A stretch of 62,426 nt of DNA from Limnohabitans sp. JirII-31. Its GTDB lineage: Bacteria; Pseudomonadota; Gammaproteobacteria; Burkholderiales; Burkholderiaceae_C. Position numbers and translations under genes: made by a program. Each line of letters opens with the position of its first letter. The stretch's first letter is position 1. The notes beneath the pieces are model-generated. The model was not told the origin of the DNA. It ran no database searches and was given only the letters and a program-made list of their open reading frames with translations. Below are positions 17,544 through 27,276 of this stretch, one piece after another. Location of the stretch: assembly GCF_002778315.1 (NCBI RefSeq), contig NZ_NESA01000017.1:1-62426 (forward strand), in the 5' to 3' direction.

Positions 17544-19445
17544 ATGAGCATGGTTGCGTACGCAGACTTTCACCGCCGTTCCATCGAGGACCGCGATGCG
17601 TTTTGGTCCGAACAGGCCCAGCACATCGACTGGAAAACACCCCCTCAGCAAATCTGCGACTACAGCAACCCGCCTTTTGCCAAATGGTTTGTCGGCGGCA
17701 CCACCAACCTGTGCCACAACGCGGTAGACCGTCATCTGAAAGACCGCGCCGACCAGCCTGCGCTGATCTTTGTGTCGACCGAGACCGACCAAGAAAAAAT
17801 TTATACCTTCCGAGACCTGCATGCCGAAGTGCAGCGCATGGCAGCCATTTTGAAAGACCTGGGCGTCGTCAAAGGTGATCGGGTGCTGATTTACATGCCC
17901 ATGATCGCTGAGGCGGCGTTTGCCATGTTGGCTTGTGCCCGTATTGGTGCCATCCACTCGGTGGTGTTTGGGGGCTTTGCCTCGCACTCGCTGGCCACAC
18001 GCATTGAAGATGCGTCGCCCAAAGTCATCATCAGCGCCGACGCCGGTTCACGTGGCGGCAAAGGCGTGCCTTACAAGCCCTTGTTGGACGAGGCCATCAA
18101 GCTGTCGGCGCACAAGCCCAGTCACGTCATCATGGTCGACCGCAAGCTTGCGGCCTTCAACCCAGTGGCTGGGCGCGATGTGGACTACGCCACCGAGCGC
18201 GCCAAGCACATGGACACCCAGGTGCCCTGCGAGTGGGTGGAGTCCACCCATCCCAGCTACACGCTCTACACCTCGGGCACGACGGGCAAGCCCAAAGGCG
18301 TGCAACGTGACACGGGCGGCTACACCGTGGCGCTGGCCGCCAGCATCCCCCACATTTACCAAGGCAAGCCCGGTGGCACTTTCTTTTGCACCAGCGACAT
18401 TGGTTGGGTGGTTGGCCACAGCTACATCATCTACGGCCCACTGATTGGTGGCATGGCCACCATCATGTACGAAGGCTTGCCCATCCGTCCCGATGGGGGC
18501 ATCTGGTGGAGCCTGGTTGAAAAGTACAAAGTCAACGTCATGTTCAGTGCGCCCACGGCCATTCGCGTGCTCAAAAAGCAAGACCCGGCGCTGCTCACCA
18601 AGTACGACCTCTCGAGCTTGCAAGCCCTGTTCTTGGCAGGCGAGCCGCTGGATGAACCCACGGCCAAGTGGATTTCCGAAGGTTTGGGCGGCAAACCCAT
18701 CATTGACAACTACTGGCAAACCGAAACTGGCTGGCCCATTCTGACCATCTGCAATGGCGTGGAAAAAGCCCCCAGCAAGTTTGGCTCGCCTGGCAAAGCG
18801 GTCTATGGCTACAACGTCAAGCTGGTGGACGACCAAACAGGGCTGGAGTTGACCGGTGCCAATCAAAAAGGCGTGCTGACCATCGAAGGTCCGCTGCCCC
18901 CAGGCAACCTGCAAACCATATGGGGGGACGACAAGCGTTTCGTCAGCACCTACTGGAACACCGTGCCCAACAAACTGGTGTACAGCACTTTCGACTGGGC
19001 GGTGCGGGACGAAGATGGTTACTTCTTCATCTTGGGTCGCACCGACGATGTGATCAACGTGGCCGGTCACCGCCTAGGCACCCGTGAGATCGAAGAGAGC
19101 ATTTCCAGCCACCCCAACATCGCCGAAGTCGCGGTGGTGGGCGTGGCCGACCAGCTCAAAGGCCAGGTGGCCATGGCTTTCGCCATTGCCAAAGACGCCT
19201 CGGCCCTGGGCGACCCTGCTGCGCGCTTGAAGCTTGAAGGCGAGGTCATGAAGGTGGTGGACTCGCAACTCGGCGCGGTGGCGCGTCCATCGCGGGTGTT
19301 GTTTGTCACGGCCTTGCCCAAAACGCGCAGCGGCAAATTGTTGCGTCGCGCCATTCAGGCGGTGTGTGAAAAGCGTGATCCGGGTGACCTGACCACCATC
19401 GATGATCCAACGGCCTTGAAGCAAATTCAGGATCAAATCGCCTGA
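17544..19445 (+). CDS. prpE: Propionate-CoA ligase
   Basis: The protein has 633 residues, full length for PrpE. AMP-binding motif YTSGTTGKPKG (about 242), then DNYWQTETGWPI (A5), the hinge region FILGRTDDVINVAGHRLGTREIEE (A8), and the C-terminal catalytic Lys in KTRSGKLLRR (about 596). It converts propionate, ATP and CoA to propionyl-CoA; acetate is a possible side substrate. GAGGAGA precedes the ATG at good spacing. It is followed by the sucA leader, with 177 bases between genes. Confidence 0.9.
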   Translation: MSMVAYADFHRRSIEDRDAFWSEQAQHIDWKTPPQQICDYSNPPFAKWFVGGTTNLCHNAVDRHLKDRADQPALIFVSTETDQEKIYTFRDLHAEVQRMAAILKDLGVVKGDRVLIYMPMIAEAAFAMLACARIGAIHSVVFGGFASHSLATRIEDASPKVIISADAGSRGGKGVPYKPLLDEAIKLSAHKPSHVIMVDRKLAAFNPVAGRDVDYATERAKHMDTQVPCEWVESTHPSYTLYTSGTTGKPKGVQRDTGGYTVALAASIPHIYQGKPGGTFFCTSDIGWVVGHSYIIYGPLIGGMATIMYEGLPIRPDGGIWWSLVEKYKVNVMFSAPTAIRVLKKQDPALLTKYDLSSLQALFLAGEPLDEPTAKWISEGLGGKPIIDNYWQTETGWPILTICNGVEKAPSKFGSPGKAVYGYNVKLVDDQTGLELTGANQKGVLTIEGPLPPGNLQTIWGDDKRFVSTYWNTVPNKLVYSTFDWAVRDEDGYFFILGRTDDVINVAGHRLGTREIEESISSHPNIAEVAVVGVADQLKGQVAMAFAIAKDASALGDPAARLKLEGEVMKVVDSQLGAVARPSRVLFVTALPKTRSGKLLRRAIQAVCEKRDPGDLTTIDDPTALKQIQDQIA

Positions 19446-19539
19446 CATCAGACTGAATCCCATACAAATAAAGATCGCGGGCACGTCGCGGATCGATGGC
19501 ACAATGTTGGATGTTTTCAGGCCCTTCCAGCCACTAACG

Positions 19540-19622
19540 CATCCGCCAATCGGTTCAGCCGTGTCGCGGGAGGTTTTTTTCAACCAGCTAATGTTCCCTG
19601 AAGGGGAACGGAGGTCAGCGCA
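19540..19622 (+). promoter_or_regulatory. Structured 5' leader of sucA, candidate sucA RNA motif
   Basis: A 6-bp hairpin GTTCCC/GGGAAC at 19593-19609 ends directly against the GGAGG ribosome-binding site (19610-19614); a second, U-rich structured part lies upstream. Burkholderiales carry a conserved sucA RNA motif in exactly this place, thought to be a cis-regulator of translation. Boundaries are approximate and I have not run a covariance model. Confidence 0.6.
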
Positions 19623-22487
19623 ATGAGCGAGACAAACGTCTACCAAGCCTATTCAGGCAACACCTATCTGTTCGGGGGCAATGCTCCGTACGTCGAAGAG
19701 ATGTACGAGAACTACTTGGCCAACCCCGGCAGCGTCCCAGATTCTTGGCGTGAATACTTCGATGCACTGCAGCACGTGCCCGCAGTCGATGGCACCCATG
19801 CCAAAGACGTGCCCCACTTGCCCGTCATCAACGCCTTTGCTGAGCGCGCCAAAGCTGGCGGCACCAAGGTGGTCATGGCCAGTGCCGACGCCGAAATGGG
19901 CCGCAAGCGCACCGCTGTGCAACAACTCATTGCCGCTTACCGCAACGTCGGCCAACGCTGGGCTGACCTCGACCCCTTGAAGCGCACCGAGCGTCCGGCC
20001 ATTCCTGATCTCGATCCCTCTTTCTATGGCTTCACCGATGCCGACCAAGAAACCGTGTTCGACACCAGCAACACCTTTTTTGGCAAGAACAACATGTCCT
20101 TGCGCGAGCTGCTCAATGCACTGCGCGAAACCTATTGCGGCACCTTGGGTGCTGAGTACATGTACGCCACCGACCAAGGTGAAAAGCGTTGGTGGCAACA
20201 AAAGTTGGAAAGCATCCGCAGCAAGCCCAACTTCAATGCCGACAAGAAAAAGCACATCCTCGACCGCCTGACCGCTGCCGAAGGCCTGGAGCGTTACTTG
20301 CACACCAAGTACGTTGGTCAAAAGCGCTTCTCGCTCGAAGGTGGTGAGAGCTTCATTGCCTCGATGGACGAACTGATTCAACTCGCTGGCGCCAAGGGCG
20401 TGCAAGAAGTGGTGATCGGCATGGCCCACCGTGGCCGCTTGAACGTGTTGGTCAACACCATGGGCAAGTTGCCTGCGGATCTGTTTGCCGAGTTCGACCA
20501 CACCGCACCCGAAGAATTGCCTGCCGGTGACGTGAAATACCACCAAGGTTTCAGCTCTGACGTGAGCACCGCGGGTGGTCCCGTGCACCTGTCGCTGGCG
20601 TTCAACCCCTCACACCTGGAAATCGTCAACCCTGTGGTTGAAGGCTCTGTGCGCGCACGCATGGACCGTCGTGACGACCCCACGGGTAGCCAAGTGCTGC
20701 CTGTGTTGGTCCACGGCGATGCCGCTTTTGGCGGCCAAGGTGTCAACCAAGAAACTTTTGCATTGGCCCAAACCCGTGGTTATTCCACGGGTGGCACGGT
20801 GCACATCATCATCAACAACCAAATCGGTTTCACCACATCAGACCCCCGTGACATGCGCTCCAGCGTGTTCTGCACCGACATCGTCAAGATGGTCGAAGCA
20901 CCGGTCTTGCACGTCAATTCCGACGATCCTGAGACCGTGGTGTTGGCCACGCAGCTGGCGCTGGAATACCGCATGGCCTTCCGCAAGGACGTGGTGGTCG
21001 ACATCGTGTGTTTCCGCAAGCTGGGCCACAACGAGCAAGACACCCCAGCGCTGACGCAGCCGCTGATGTACAAAAAAATCACAGCGCACCCTGGCACCCG
21101 CAAACTGTTTGCCGACAAATTGGCGGCTCAAGGTTTGGGTGACGGTTTGGGCGACGAGATGGTCAAAACTTACCGTGCCGCTTTGGACGCTGGCAAGAAC
21201 ACCACCGACCCTGTGTTGACCAACTTCAAAACCAAGTTCACCGTGGACTGGGCGCCTTTCTTGGGCAAGAAGTGGACCGACGCGGGCGACACCGCCATCC
21301 CAATGGCCGAGTGGAAACGCTTGGCTGAGCGCGTGACACACATCCCTGAGTCCGTCACCCCGCACCAGTTGGTGAAAAAGGTGTACGACGACCGCGCTGC
21401 GATGGGCCGTGGTGAAGTTCCTGTGGATTGGGGTATGGGCGAGCACATGGCGTTCGCCTCCTTGGTGGCCAGCGGCTACCCGGTGCGTCTGTCGGGCGAA
21501 GACTGCGGCCGTGGTACCTTCACCCACCGCCATGCCGTGATTCACGACCAAAAGCGTGAAAAGTGGGACACAGGCACCTATGTGGCCTTGCAAAACGTGG
21601 CTGACAAACAAGCCCCGTTTGTGGTGATCGATTCGATCTTGTCTGAAGAAGCTGTGCTGGGCTTTGAATACGGCTACGCTTCCAATGACCCCAACACCAT
21701 GGTGATTTGGGAAGCCCAGTTCGGCGACTTCGCCAACGGCGCGCAAGTGGTGATTGACCAGTTCATTGCCTCAGGCGAAGTCAAGTGGGGCCGCGTCAAC
21801 GGCCTGACCTTGATGCTGCCGCACGGCTACGAAGGCCAAGGCCCAGAACACAGCTCGGCACGCTTGGAGCGTTTCATGCAATTGGCGGCTGACACCAACA
21901 TGCAGATCGTGCAGCCCACCACGGCCAGCCAGATCTTCCACGTGTTGCGTCGCCAAATGGTGCGCGACTTGCGCAAGCCTTTGATCATCTTCACACCGAA
22001 GTCGCTGCTGCGTAACAAAGACGCCACATCGCCTGTGTCTGAGTTCACCAAAGGCAGTTTCCAGACCGTGATTCCTGAGAACAAAGCGCTCAAGGCCGAC
22101 AAGGTCAAACGCGTGTTGGCTTGCTCAGGCAAGGTCTACTACGACTTGGTGAAAAAGCGCGAAGAGTTGGGTGCTGACGACGTCGCGATTTTGCGCGTGG
22201 AACAGCTCTACCCCTTCCCGCACAAAGCCTTTGCGGCCGAACTCAAGAAATACCCCAACGCCACTGAGTTGGTGTGGACGCAAGACGAGCCACAAAACCA
22301 AGGTGCTTGGTTCTTCGTGCAGCACTACATCCACGAGAACATGAGCGCAGGTCAAAAACTGGGCTACTCAGGTCGTGCCGCTTCGGCGTCGCCTGCTGTG
22401 GGTTATTCACACCTGCATCAAGAGCAACAAAAAGCGCTGGTTGAAGGCGCGTTTGGCAAGCTCAAAGGCTTCGTGCTGACCAAGTAA
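19623..22487 (+). CDS. sucA: 2-oxoglutarate dehydrogenase E1 component
   Basis: The protein has 954 residues, the normal length. The N-terminal YLFGGNAPYVEEMYENYLANP segment binds the other subunits. GMAHRGRLNVL (about 268) and the thiamine-diphosphate site with HVNSDDPE follow. The enzyme decarboxylates 2-oxoglutarate and succinylates the lipoyl arm of E2 in the TCA cycle. It is first gene of sucA-sucB-lpdA; a GGAGG site lies 8 bases before the ATG. Confidence 0.97.
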   Translation: MSETNVYQAYSGNTYLFGGNAPYVEEMYENYLANPGSVPDSWREYFDALQHVPAVDGTHAKDVPHLPVINAFAERAKAGGTKVVMASADAEMGRKRTAVQQLIAAYRNVGQRWADLDPLKRTERPAIPDLDPSFYGFTDADQETVFDTSNTFFGKNNMSLRELLNALRETYCGTLGAEYMYATDQGEKRWWQQKLESIRSKPNFNADKKKHILDRLTAAEGLERYLHTKYVGQKRFSLEGGESFIASMDELIQLAGAKGVQEVVIGMAHRGRLNVLVNTMGKLPADLFAEFDHTAPEELPAGDVKYHQGFSSDVSTAGGPVHLSLAFNPSHLEIVNPVVEGSVRARMDRRDDPTGSQVLPVLVHGDAAFGGQGVNQETFALAQTRGYSTGGTVHIIINNQIGFTTSDPRDMRSSVFCTDIVKMVEAPVLHVNSDDPETVVLATQLALEYRMAFRKDVVVDIVCFRKLGHNEQDTPALTQPLMYKKITAHPGTRKLFADKLAAQGLGDGLGDEMVKTYRAALDAGKNTTDPVLTNFKTKFTVDWAPFLGKKWTDAGDTAIPMAEWKRLAERVTHIPESVTPHQLVKKVYDDRAAMGRGEVPVDWGMGEHMAFASLVASGYPVRLSGEDCGRGTFTHRHAVIHDQKREKWDTGTYVALQNVADKQAPFVVIDSILSEEAVLGFEYGYASNDPNTMVIWEAQFGDFANGAQVVIDQFIASGEVKWGRVNGLTLMLPHGYEGQGPEHSSARLERFMQLAADTNMQIVQPTTASQIFHVLRRQMVRDLRKPLIIFTPKSLLRNKDATSPVSEFTKGSFQTVIPENKALKADKVKRVLACSGKVYYDLVKKREELGADDVAILRVEQLYPFPHKAFAAELKKYPNATELVWTQDEPQNQGAWFFVQHYIHENMSAGQKLGYSGRAASASPAVGYSHLHQEQQKALVEGAFGKLKGFVLTK

Positions 22488-22529
22488 ACCTCGTTCCAGA
22501 ATAAAGAAACAAATCCAGAAAGAATTCAT

Positions 22530-23768
22530 ATGGCTATCGTAGAAGTCAAAGTTCCGCAGTTGTCCGAGTCCGTGGCCGAAGCCACCATGCTGCAGTGGAA
22601 AAAGAAAGTCGGTGACTCTGTTGCTGCTGACGAAATCCTGATCGAAATCGAAACTGACAAAGTGGTGCTCGAAGTGCCCGCACCTGCCGCAGGTGTGTTG
22701 GCTGAAATCGTGGTGGCCGATGGCGGCACCGTGGCTGCTGAGCAGCTGATTGCCCGCATCGACACCGATGGCAAAGTGGCTGCTGTAGCGCCCGCCGCTG
22801 CACCTGCCGCAGCCCCAACTGCAGCGGCACCTGTGGCCGCTACAGCTGCTGCATCCACCAGCAAAGCCGGCGTGGCCATGCCCGCTGCTGCCAAGCTGAT
22901 GGCCGACAACAACCTGGCTGCTGGCTCAGTGTCTGGCACCGGCAAAGATGGCCGCGTCACCAAAGGTGATGTGTTGGCCGCCGTGGCTGTTCCAAGCGCC
23001 ATTCCGACGGGCGCACCCACCAAGGCATTGCCACAAGTGGCTGCTCCTGCTGCCGTGAACTTGGGCGATCGTCCTGAGCAGCGCGTGCCCATGACACGTT
23101 TGCGTGCGCGCGTGGCCGAGCGTTTGTTGCAGTCGCAGTCGACCAACGCCATCTTGACCACCTTCAACGAAATCAACATGGCCCCGGTCATGGAGATGCG
23201 CAAGCGCATGCAAGAGCGTTTCGAAAAAGAACACGGCGTCAAGTTGGGCTTCATGAGCTTCTTCGTCAAGGCAGCGGTGCATGCCTTGAAGAAATTCCCC
23301 GTGTTGAACGCCTCGGTCGATGGCAACGACATCGTCTACCACGGCTACTTTGACATCGGTATCGCCGTGGGTTCGCCCCGTGGTTTGGTGGTGCCTATCC
23401 TGCGCAACGCCGACCAAATGAGCTTTGCCGACATCGAGAAAAAGATTGCTGAATTTGGTGCCAAAGCCAAAGACGGCAAGCTGGGCATGGAAGAGATGAC
23501 CGGCGGCACCTTCTCCATCAGCAACGGTGGCACCTTCGGCTCCATGATGTCGACCCCGATCATCAACCCACCCCAATCGGCCATTTTGGGCGTGCACGCG
23601 ACCAAAGACCGCGCCATGGTGGAAAACGGCCAAGTGGTGGTTCGCCCCATGAACTACTTCGCCATGTCCTATGACCACCGCATCATCGACGGTCGCGAAG
23701 CCGTGCTGGGCTTGGTCGCCATGAAAGAAGCACTGGAAGACCCAGCACGTCTGTTGTTTGACATCTAA
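22530..23768 (+). CDS. sucB: 2-oxoglutarate dehydrogenase E2, dihydrolipoyl succinyltransferase
   Basis: The protein has 412 residues. Lipoyl domain at residues 1-75 with the lipoylated Lys in [11 protein letters not shown]; an Ala/Pro-rich linker (about 80-115); E3-binding domain near 118-155; and the acyltransferase core ending in [13 protein letters not shown] (catalytic His and Asp). It passes succinyl groups to CoA. It lies 42 bases after sucA in the same operon. Confidence 0.97.
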   Translation: MAIVEVKVPQLSESVAEATMLQWKKKVGDSVAADEILIEIETDKVVLEVPAPAAGVLAEIVVADGGTVAAEQLIARIDTDGKVAAVAPAAAPAAAPTAAAPVAATAAASTSKAGVAMPAAAKLMADNNLAAGSVSGTGKDGRVTKGDVLAAVAVPSAIPTGAPTKALPQVAAPAAVNLGDRPEQRVPMTRLRARVAERLLQSQSTNAILTTFNEINMAPVMEMRKRMQERFEKEHGVKLGFMSFFVKAAVHALKKFPVLNASVDGNDIVYHGYFDIGIAVGSPRGLVVPILRNADQMSFADIEKKIAEFGAKAKDGKLGMEEMTGGTFSISNGGTFGSMMSTPIINPPQSAILGVHATKDRAMVENGQVVVRPMNYFAMSYDHRIIDGREAVLGLVAMKEALEDPARLLFDI

Positions 23769-23804
23769 CCACCCCCGTTTACGGCGCACTGCGTGTCGCC
23801 GAAT

Positions 23805-23819
23805 CCCCCCTCGAGGGGG
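23805..23819. repeat. GC-rich palindrome, REP-like intergenic element
   Basis: CCCCCTCGAGGGGG is a perfect 14-base palindrome within the 111-base sucB-lpdA gap. The surrounding sequence resembles short intergenic repeats I associate with Comamonadaceae genomes. In an operon it could stabilise upstream mRNA. One copy only is seen in this window, so repeat status is inference. Confidence 0.45.
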
Positions 23820-23879
23820 CCAACCCAGCGGCCTGGCCAAGCCAGTTCCGCGGGTTGTTTGAAACATCAAAGGACGCAT

Positions 23880-25307
23880 ATGAGTAATCAATTTGACGTG
23901 GTCGTCATCGGCGCTGGCCCCGGTGGCTACATCGCCGCCATCCGTGCCGCCCAGCTGGGCTTTCAAGTGGCTTGTATCGATGAGTGGCAAAACGCAGCCG
24001 GTGGTCCAGCCCCTGGCGGCACATGCACCAACGTGGGCTGCATTCCTTCCAAGGCTTTGCTCCAATCGAGCGAGCACTTTGACCATGCCAACCACCACTT
24101 TGAAGAGCACGGCATCAGCGCCACTGGCGTGAAGATGGACGTGACCAAGATGATTGCCCGCAAGGACAATGTCGTGAAGCAAAACAACGACGGCATCTTG
24201 TACCTGTTCAAAAAGAACAAGGTCACGTTCTTCCACGGTCGTGGCAGCTTTGCGGCCAAGGCCGAAGGCGGCTACGAGATCAAAGTGGCCGGCAAAACCG
24301 AAGAGTCCATCACCGGCAAACACATCATCATCGCCACGGGTTCGAGCGCACGCGCTTTGCCTGGTGTGCCGTTTGACGAAGTGAATGTGCTGTCCAACGA
24401 CGGCGCTTTGCGCATCGGTGCGGTGCCCAAGAAATTGGCCCTGATTGGCTCAGGCGTGATTGGTTTGGAGATGGGGTCGGTCTGGCGCCGTCTGGGTGCT
24501 GACGTCACCATCCTCGAAGGTCTGCCGACCTTCTTGGGCGCTGTGGACGAACAAATCGCCAAAGAAGCCAAAAAAGCCTTCGACAAGCAAGGCTTGAAGA
24601 TTGAACTCGGCGTCAAAGTCGGTGAGATCAAGAATGGCAAAAAAGGCGTGTCGGTGGCTTACACCAACGCCAAAGGCGAAGCTGTCACGCTGGATGCCGA
24701 CAAACTGATCGTCTCCATCGGTCGCGTGCCCAACACCACGGGTTTGAACGGTGAAGCCGTGGGCCTGCAAGTGGACGAGCGTGGTGCCATCGTGGTCGAC
24801 GCTGACTGCAAAACCAACTTGCCCGGCGTGTGGGCGGTGGGTGACGTGGTGCGTGGCCCCATGTTGGCCCACAAGGCCGAAGAAGAGGGCGTGGCTGTGG
24901 CTGAACGCATTGCCGGTCAACACGGCCATGTCAACTTCAACACCATTCCCTGGGTCATCTACACCAGCCCTGAGATCGCATGGGTCGGTCGCACCGAGCA
25001 GCAACTCAAGGCCGACGGCGTGTCCTACAAGGCGGGCACCTTCCCCTTCTTGGCCAACGGTCGTGCCCGTGCTTTGGGCGACACCACGGGCATGGTCAAG
25101 TTCTTGGCCGATGCCAAGACCGACGAAATCTTGGGCGTTCACATCGTGGGCCCTATGGCCAGCGAGCTGATTGCTGAGGCTGTGGTGGCGATGGAATTCA
25201 AGGCCTCGGCTGAAGACATCGCGCGCATTTGCCATGCCCACCCATCGTTGAGCGAAGCTACCAAAGAAGCGGCCTTGGCCGTGGATAAGCGCACACTGAA
25301 CTTCTAA
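23880..25307 (+). CDS. lpdA: Dihydrolipoyl dehydrogenase (E3)
   Basis: The protein has 475 residues. FAD motif [10 protein letters not shown], redox pair Cys49/Cys54 in [16 protein letters not shown] motif [12 protein letters not shown], and the C-terminal His-Glu pair in CHAHPSLSE. It reoxidises the lipoyl arm, passing electrons to NAD+. ATG 23880, after AAAGGA, is the start; an earlier in-frame start at 23793 falls inside the palindromic spacer. Confidence 0.96.
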   Translation: MSNQFDVVVIGAGPGGYIAAIRAAQLGFQVACIDEWQNAAGGPAPGGTCTNVGCIPSKALLQSSEHFDHANHHFEEHGISATGVKMDVTKMIARKDNVVKQNNDGILYLFKKNKVTFFHGRGSFAAKAEGGYEIKVAGKTEESITGKHIIIATGSSARALPGVPFDEVNVLSNDGALRIGAVPKKLALIGSGVIGLEMGSVWRRLGADVTILEGLPTFLGAVDEQIAKEAKKAFDKQGLKIELGVKVGEIKNGKKGVSVAYTNAKGEAVTLDADKLIVSIGRVPNTTGLNGEAVGLQVDERGAIVVDADCKTNLPGVWAVGDVVRGPMLAHKAEEEGVAVAERIAGQHGHVNFNTIPWVIYTSPEIAWVGRTEQQLKADGVSYKAGTFPFLANGRARALGDTTGMVKFLADAKTDEILGVHIVGPMASELIAEAVVAMEFKASAEDIARICHAHPSLSEATKEAALAVDKRTLNF

Positions 25308-25334
25308 GCCTTATCGGCTCATGTTCAGTAAGGG

Positions 25335-25360
25335 AACCCGCCAGAGATGGCGGGTTTTTT
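25335..25360 (+). terminator. Rho-independent terminator of sucA-sucB-lpdA
   Basis: AACCCGCC / GGCGGGTT stem (8 bp) with a 6-base loop and a T run, 28 bases after the lpdA stop. Confidence 0.92.
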
Positions 25361-25430
25361 GATTTAAAAATCCAAGTCAATCAACCCTTCGTACCGAGCC
25401 GCGCAAGGTCCAAGGCACAATACCCCCGCT

Positions 25431-26528
25431 ATGTCAGTGCATCAAAACTACCAACGAGAACTCCAAGCCCGCGGCTTTCAAAGCGACCCTGCGCAGTTGC
25501 GTGCGATTGACGAATTAGAGCGTTGCGCCACCGAGTGGGCGGCCTACAAAACCAAACGTTCCAGCAAGCTCAAAAAGTTGGTGAACCGTCCGCCCATTCC
25601 ACGTGGTGTTTACATGTACGGCGGGGTCGGACGCGGCAAGAGCTTTTTGATGGATTGTTTTTTCGATGCTGTGCCGATTCAGCGCAAGACGCGCTTGCAC
25701 TTTCACGAGTTCATGCGCGAGGTTCATCGCGAGTTGCGCGAACTGTCTGGCACTGCCAATCCCTTGCAAATATTGGGGCAAAAAATTGCCAAGCGTTACA
25801 AGCTGATTTGCTTTGACGAATTCCATGTGGCTGAAATCACCGACGCCATGATCTTGCATCGGCTGCTCGATGCCTTGTTTGACAACGGGGTGGGCTTTGT
25901 CACCACCTCTAACTTCAAACCCGATGACTTGTATCCCAATGGCTTGCACCGCGACCGCATCTTGCCGGCCATTGCGTTGTTGAACCAGCAGTTGGAAGTG
26001 ATCAACGTCGACAACGGCACCGACTACCGCCGTCGTGTCCTAGAACAAGTCGACCTGTACCACACGCCTTTGGGCCCCCAGGCCGATGCGGCCATGACCG
26101 ATGCCTTCAACCGCTTGGCGGAGTGCCCTGACGAAGACCCGGTGTTGCACATCGAGTCGCGCGAAATCAAGGCGCGTCGGCGCGCGGGTGGTTTGGTGTG
26201 GTTCGACTTTAAAACCCTGTGTGGTGGCCCACGTTCGCAAAACGATTACCTTGAAATTGCCACGCAGTTTCACACCGTCGTGCTCAGCGATGTGCCTTTC
26301 ATGCCGGTGAACAAAGCGTCCGAGGCGCGACGCTTCACATGGTTGGTGGATGTGCTGTACGACCGCCGTGTCAAGCTCATCATGTCGGCAGCGGTGCCAC
26401 CCGAGCAGCTCTACACCGAAGGTCCTCTGGCGCACGAGTTCCCTCGCACCGTCTCGCGTCTGAACGAAATGCAGTCCGCCGAATTCCTGGCGCTGGAACG
26501 TCGCACGGTGGATACGGCGCTGACATGA
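25431..26528 (+). CDS. zapE: Cell division ATPase ZapE (AFG1-like)
   Basis: The protein has 365 residues. Walker A in MYGGVGRGKSFLMD, Walker B in LICFDEFHV, and AFG1 family segments FVTTSNFKPDDLYPNGLHRDR and RRFTWLVDVLYD. ZapE is an ATPase linked to Z-ring constriction. Its stop overlaps the next gene's ATG (ATGA). Confidence 0.93.
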   Translation: MSVHQNYQRELQARGFQSDPAQLRAIDELERCATEWAAYKTKRSSKLKKLVNRPPIPRGVYMYGGVGRGKSFLMDCFFDAVPIQRKTRLHFHEFMREVHRELRELSGTANPLQILGQKIAKRYKLICFDEFHVAEITDAMILHRLLDALFDNGVGFVTTSNFKPDDLYPNGLHRDRILPAIALLNQQLEVINVDNGTDYRRRVLEQVDLYHTPLGPQADAAMTDAFNRLAECPDEDPVLHIESREIKARRRAGGLVWFDFKTLCGGPRSQNDYLEIATQFHTVVLSDVPFMPVNKASEARRFTWLVDVLYDRRVKLIMSAAVPPEQLYTEGPLAHEFPRTVSRLNEMQSAEFLALERRTVDTALT

Positions 26529-27073
26529 CACGTGGTTTGATTTTTTGGCTTCTCTGGGCGGCTATGTGTGCTGCACAGGCGCAATGGCCCAGCGAAGCCG
26601 AACGACAGGCCGAAAGCAGTCGACTCGACATGCGACGTCAGCAGTTGGAGGACACCTACAACCAAGACATGCGCCTGTGCTACCAGCAGTTCAATGTGAC
26701 CCGTTGTCGCTTGCAAGCACGGGACCGTCGCATCGAAGCCAACGTCGAGCTGCGCAAAGAAGAGTTGGCGCTCAAAGACCTGGAGCGACGCATCAAAGCC
26801 GAGCAAGCCGCGCAGCGCATGGCTGACAGAAACAACGAAGTACAGCAACAGCAAGCCCAACGTGAACGCGAGCAAGCGGTGCAAAACGCACAAGAACGTG
26901 AGCAGCGACAAGCGGAAAAACAAGCGGAGCACGATGCCAAAGGTGGCGAGCGTGAAGCTTATGAACGCAAACAACGCGAGGCCCAAGCCCACCGTGACAA
27001 TCTTGAAAAGAAACGACGTGAACGCGACAAACCGCCCGCAGCCCCATTGCCCGTGCCAGGGGCCTCACGATGA
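26525..27073 (+). CDS. Secreted coiled-coil protein of unknown function
   Basis: The protein has 182 residues. Signal peptide MTRGLIFWLLWAAMCAAQA, then almost entirely Gln/Glu/Arg-rich coiled coil from about residue 25 to 165 with two Cys (RLCYQQ and VTRCRL) that could form a disulphide, and a Pro-rich end. Located in the periplasm by inference. It overlaps zapE by 4 bases and the DUF465 gene by 4, so it sits inside a coupled operon. Confidence 0.78.
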   Translation: MTRGLIFWLLWAAMCAAQAQWPSEAERQAESSRLDMRRQQLEDTYNQDMRLCYQQFNVTRCRLQARDRRIEANVELRKEELALKDLERRIKAEQAAQRMADRNNEVQQQQAQREREQAVQNAQEREQRQAEKQAEHDAKGGEREAYERKQREAQAHRDNLEKKRRERDKPPAAPLPVPGASR

Positions 27074-27276
27074 GTCATGAAAACCTGCGCTCGCCCGAGC
27101 GCCAACTCATTGAGTTGCGCATGGAGCATGCCGATTTGAATGCCAGCATCGACCGCTTGAGTGAGATGGTGCCGCAAGACGAGTTGATGCTGCGCCGACT
27201 CAAAAAACGCCGCTTGAGTTTGCGCGATCAGATTCAGCAGATCGAGCGCGATCTCGAACCCAAAGAGCCTGCCTGA
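27070..27276 (+). CDS. Small DUF465 (YdcH-like) helical-hairpin protein
   Basis: The protein has 68 residues: a two-helix hairpin with ELRMEHADLNASIDRL and DELMLRRLKKRRLSLRDQI, the DUF465 pattern. Function unknown. It overlaps its upstream neighbour by 4 bases and its last base is the first base of the helicase gene. Confidence 0.85.
   Translation: MSHENLRSPERQLIELRMEHADLNASIDRLSEMVPQDELMLRRLKKRRLSLRDQIQQIERDLEPKEPA

Noticed and set aside
22926..24323. A 465-codon minus-strand open frame across sucB and lpdA
   Set aside because: Antisense to two certain genes and spanning their spacer; no domain; His/Gly-rich antisense composition.
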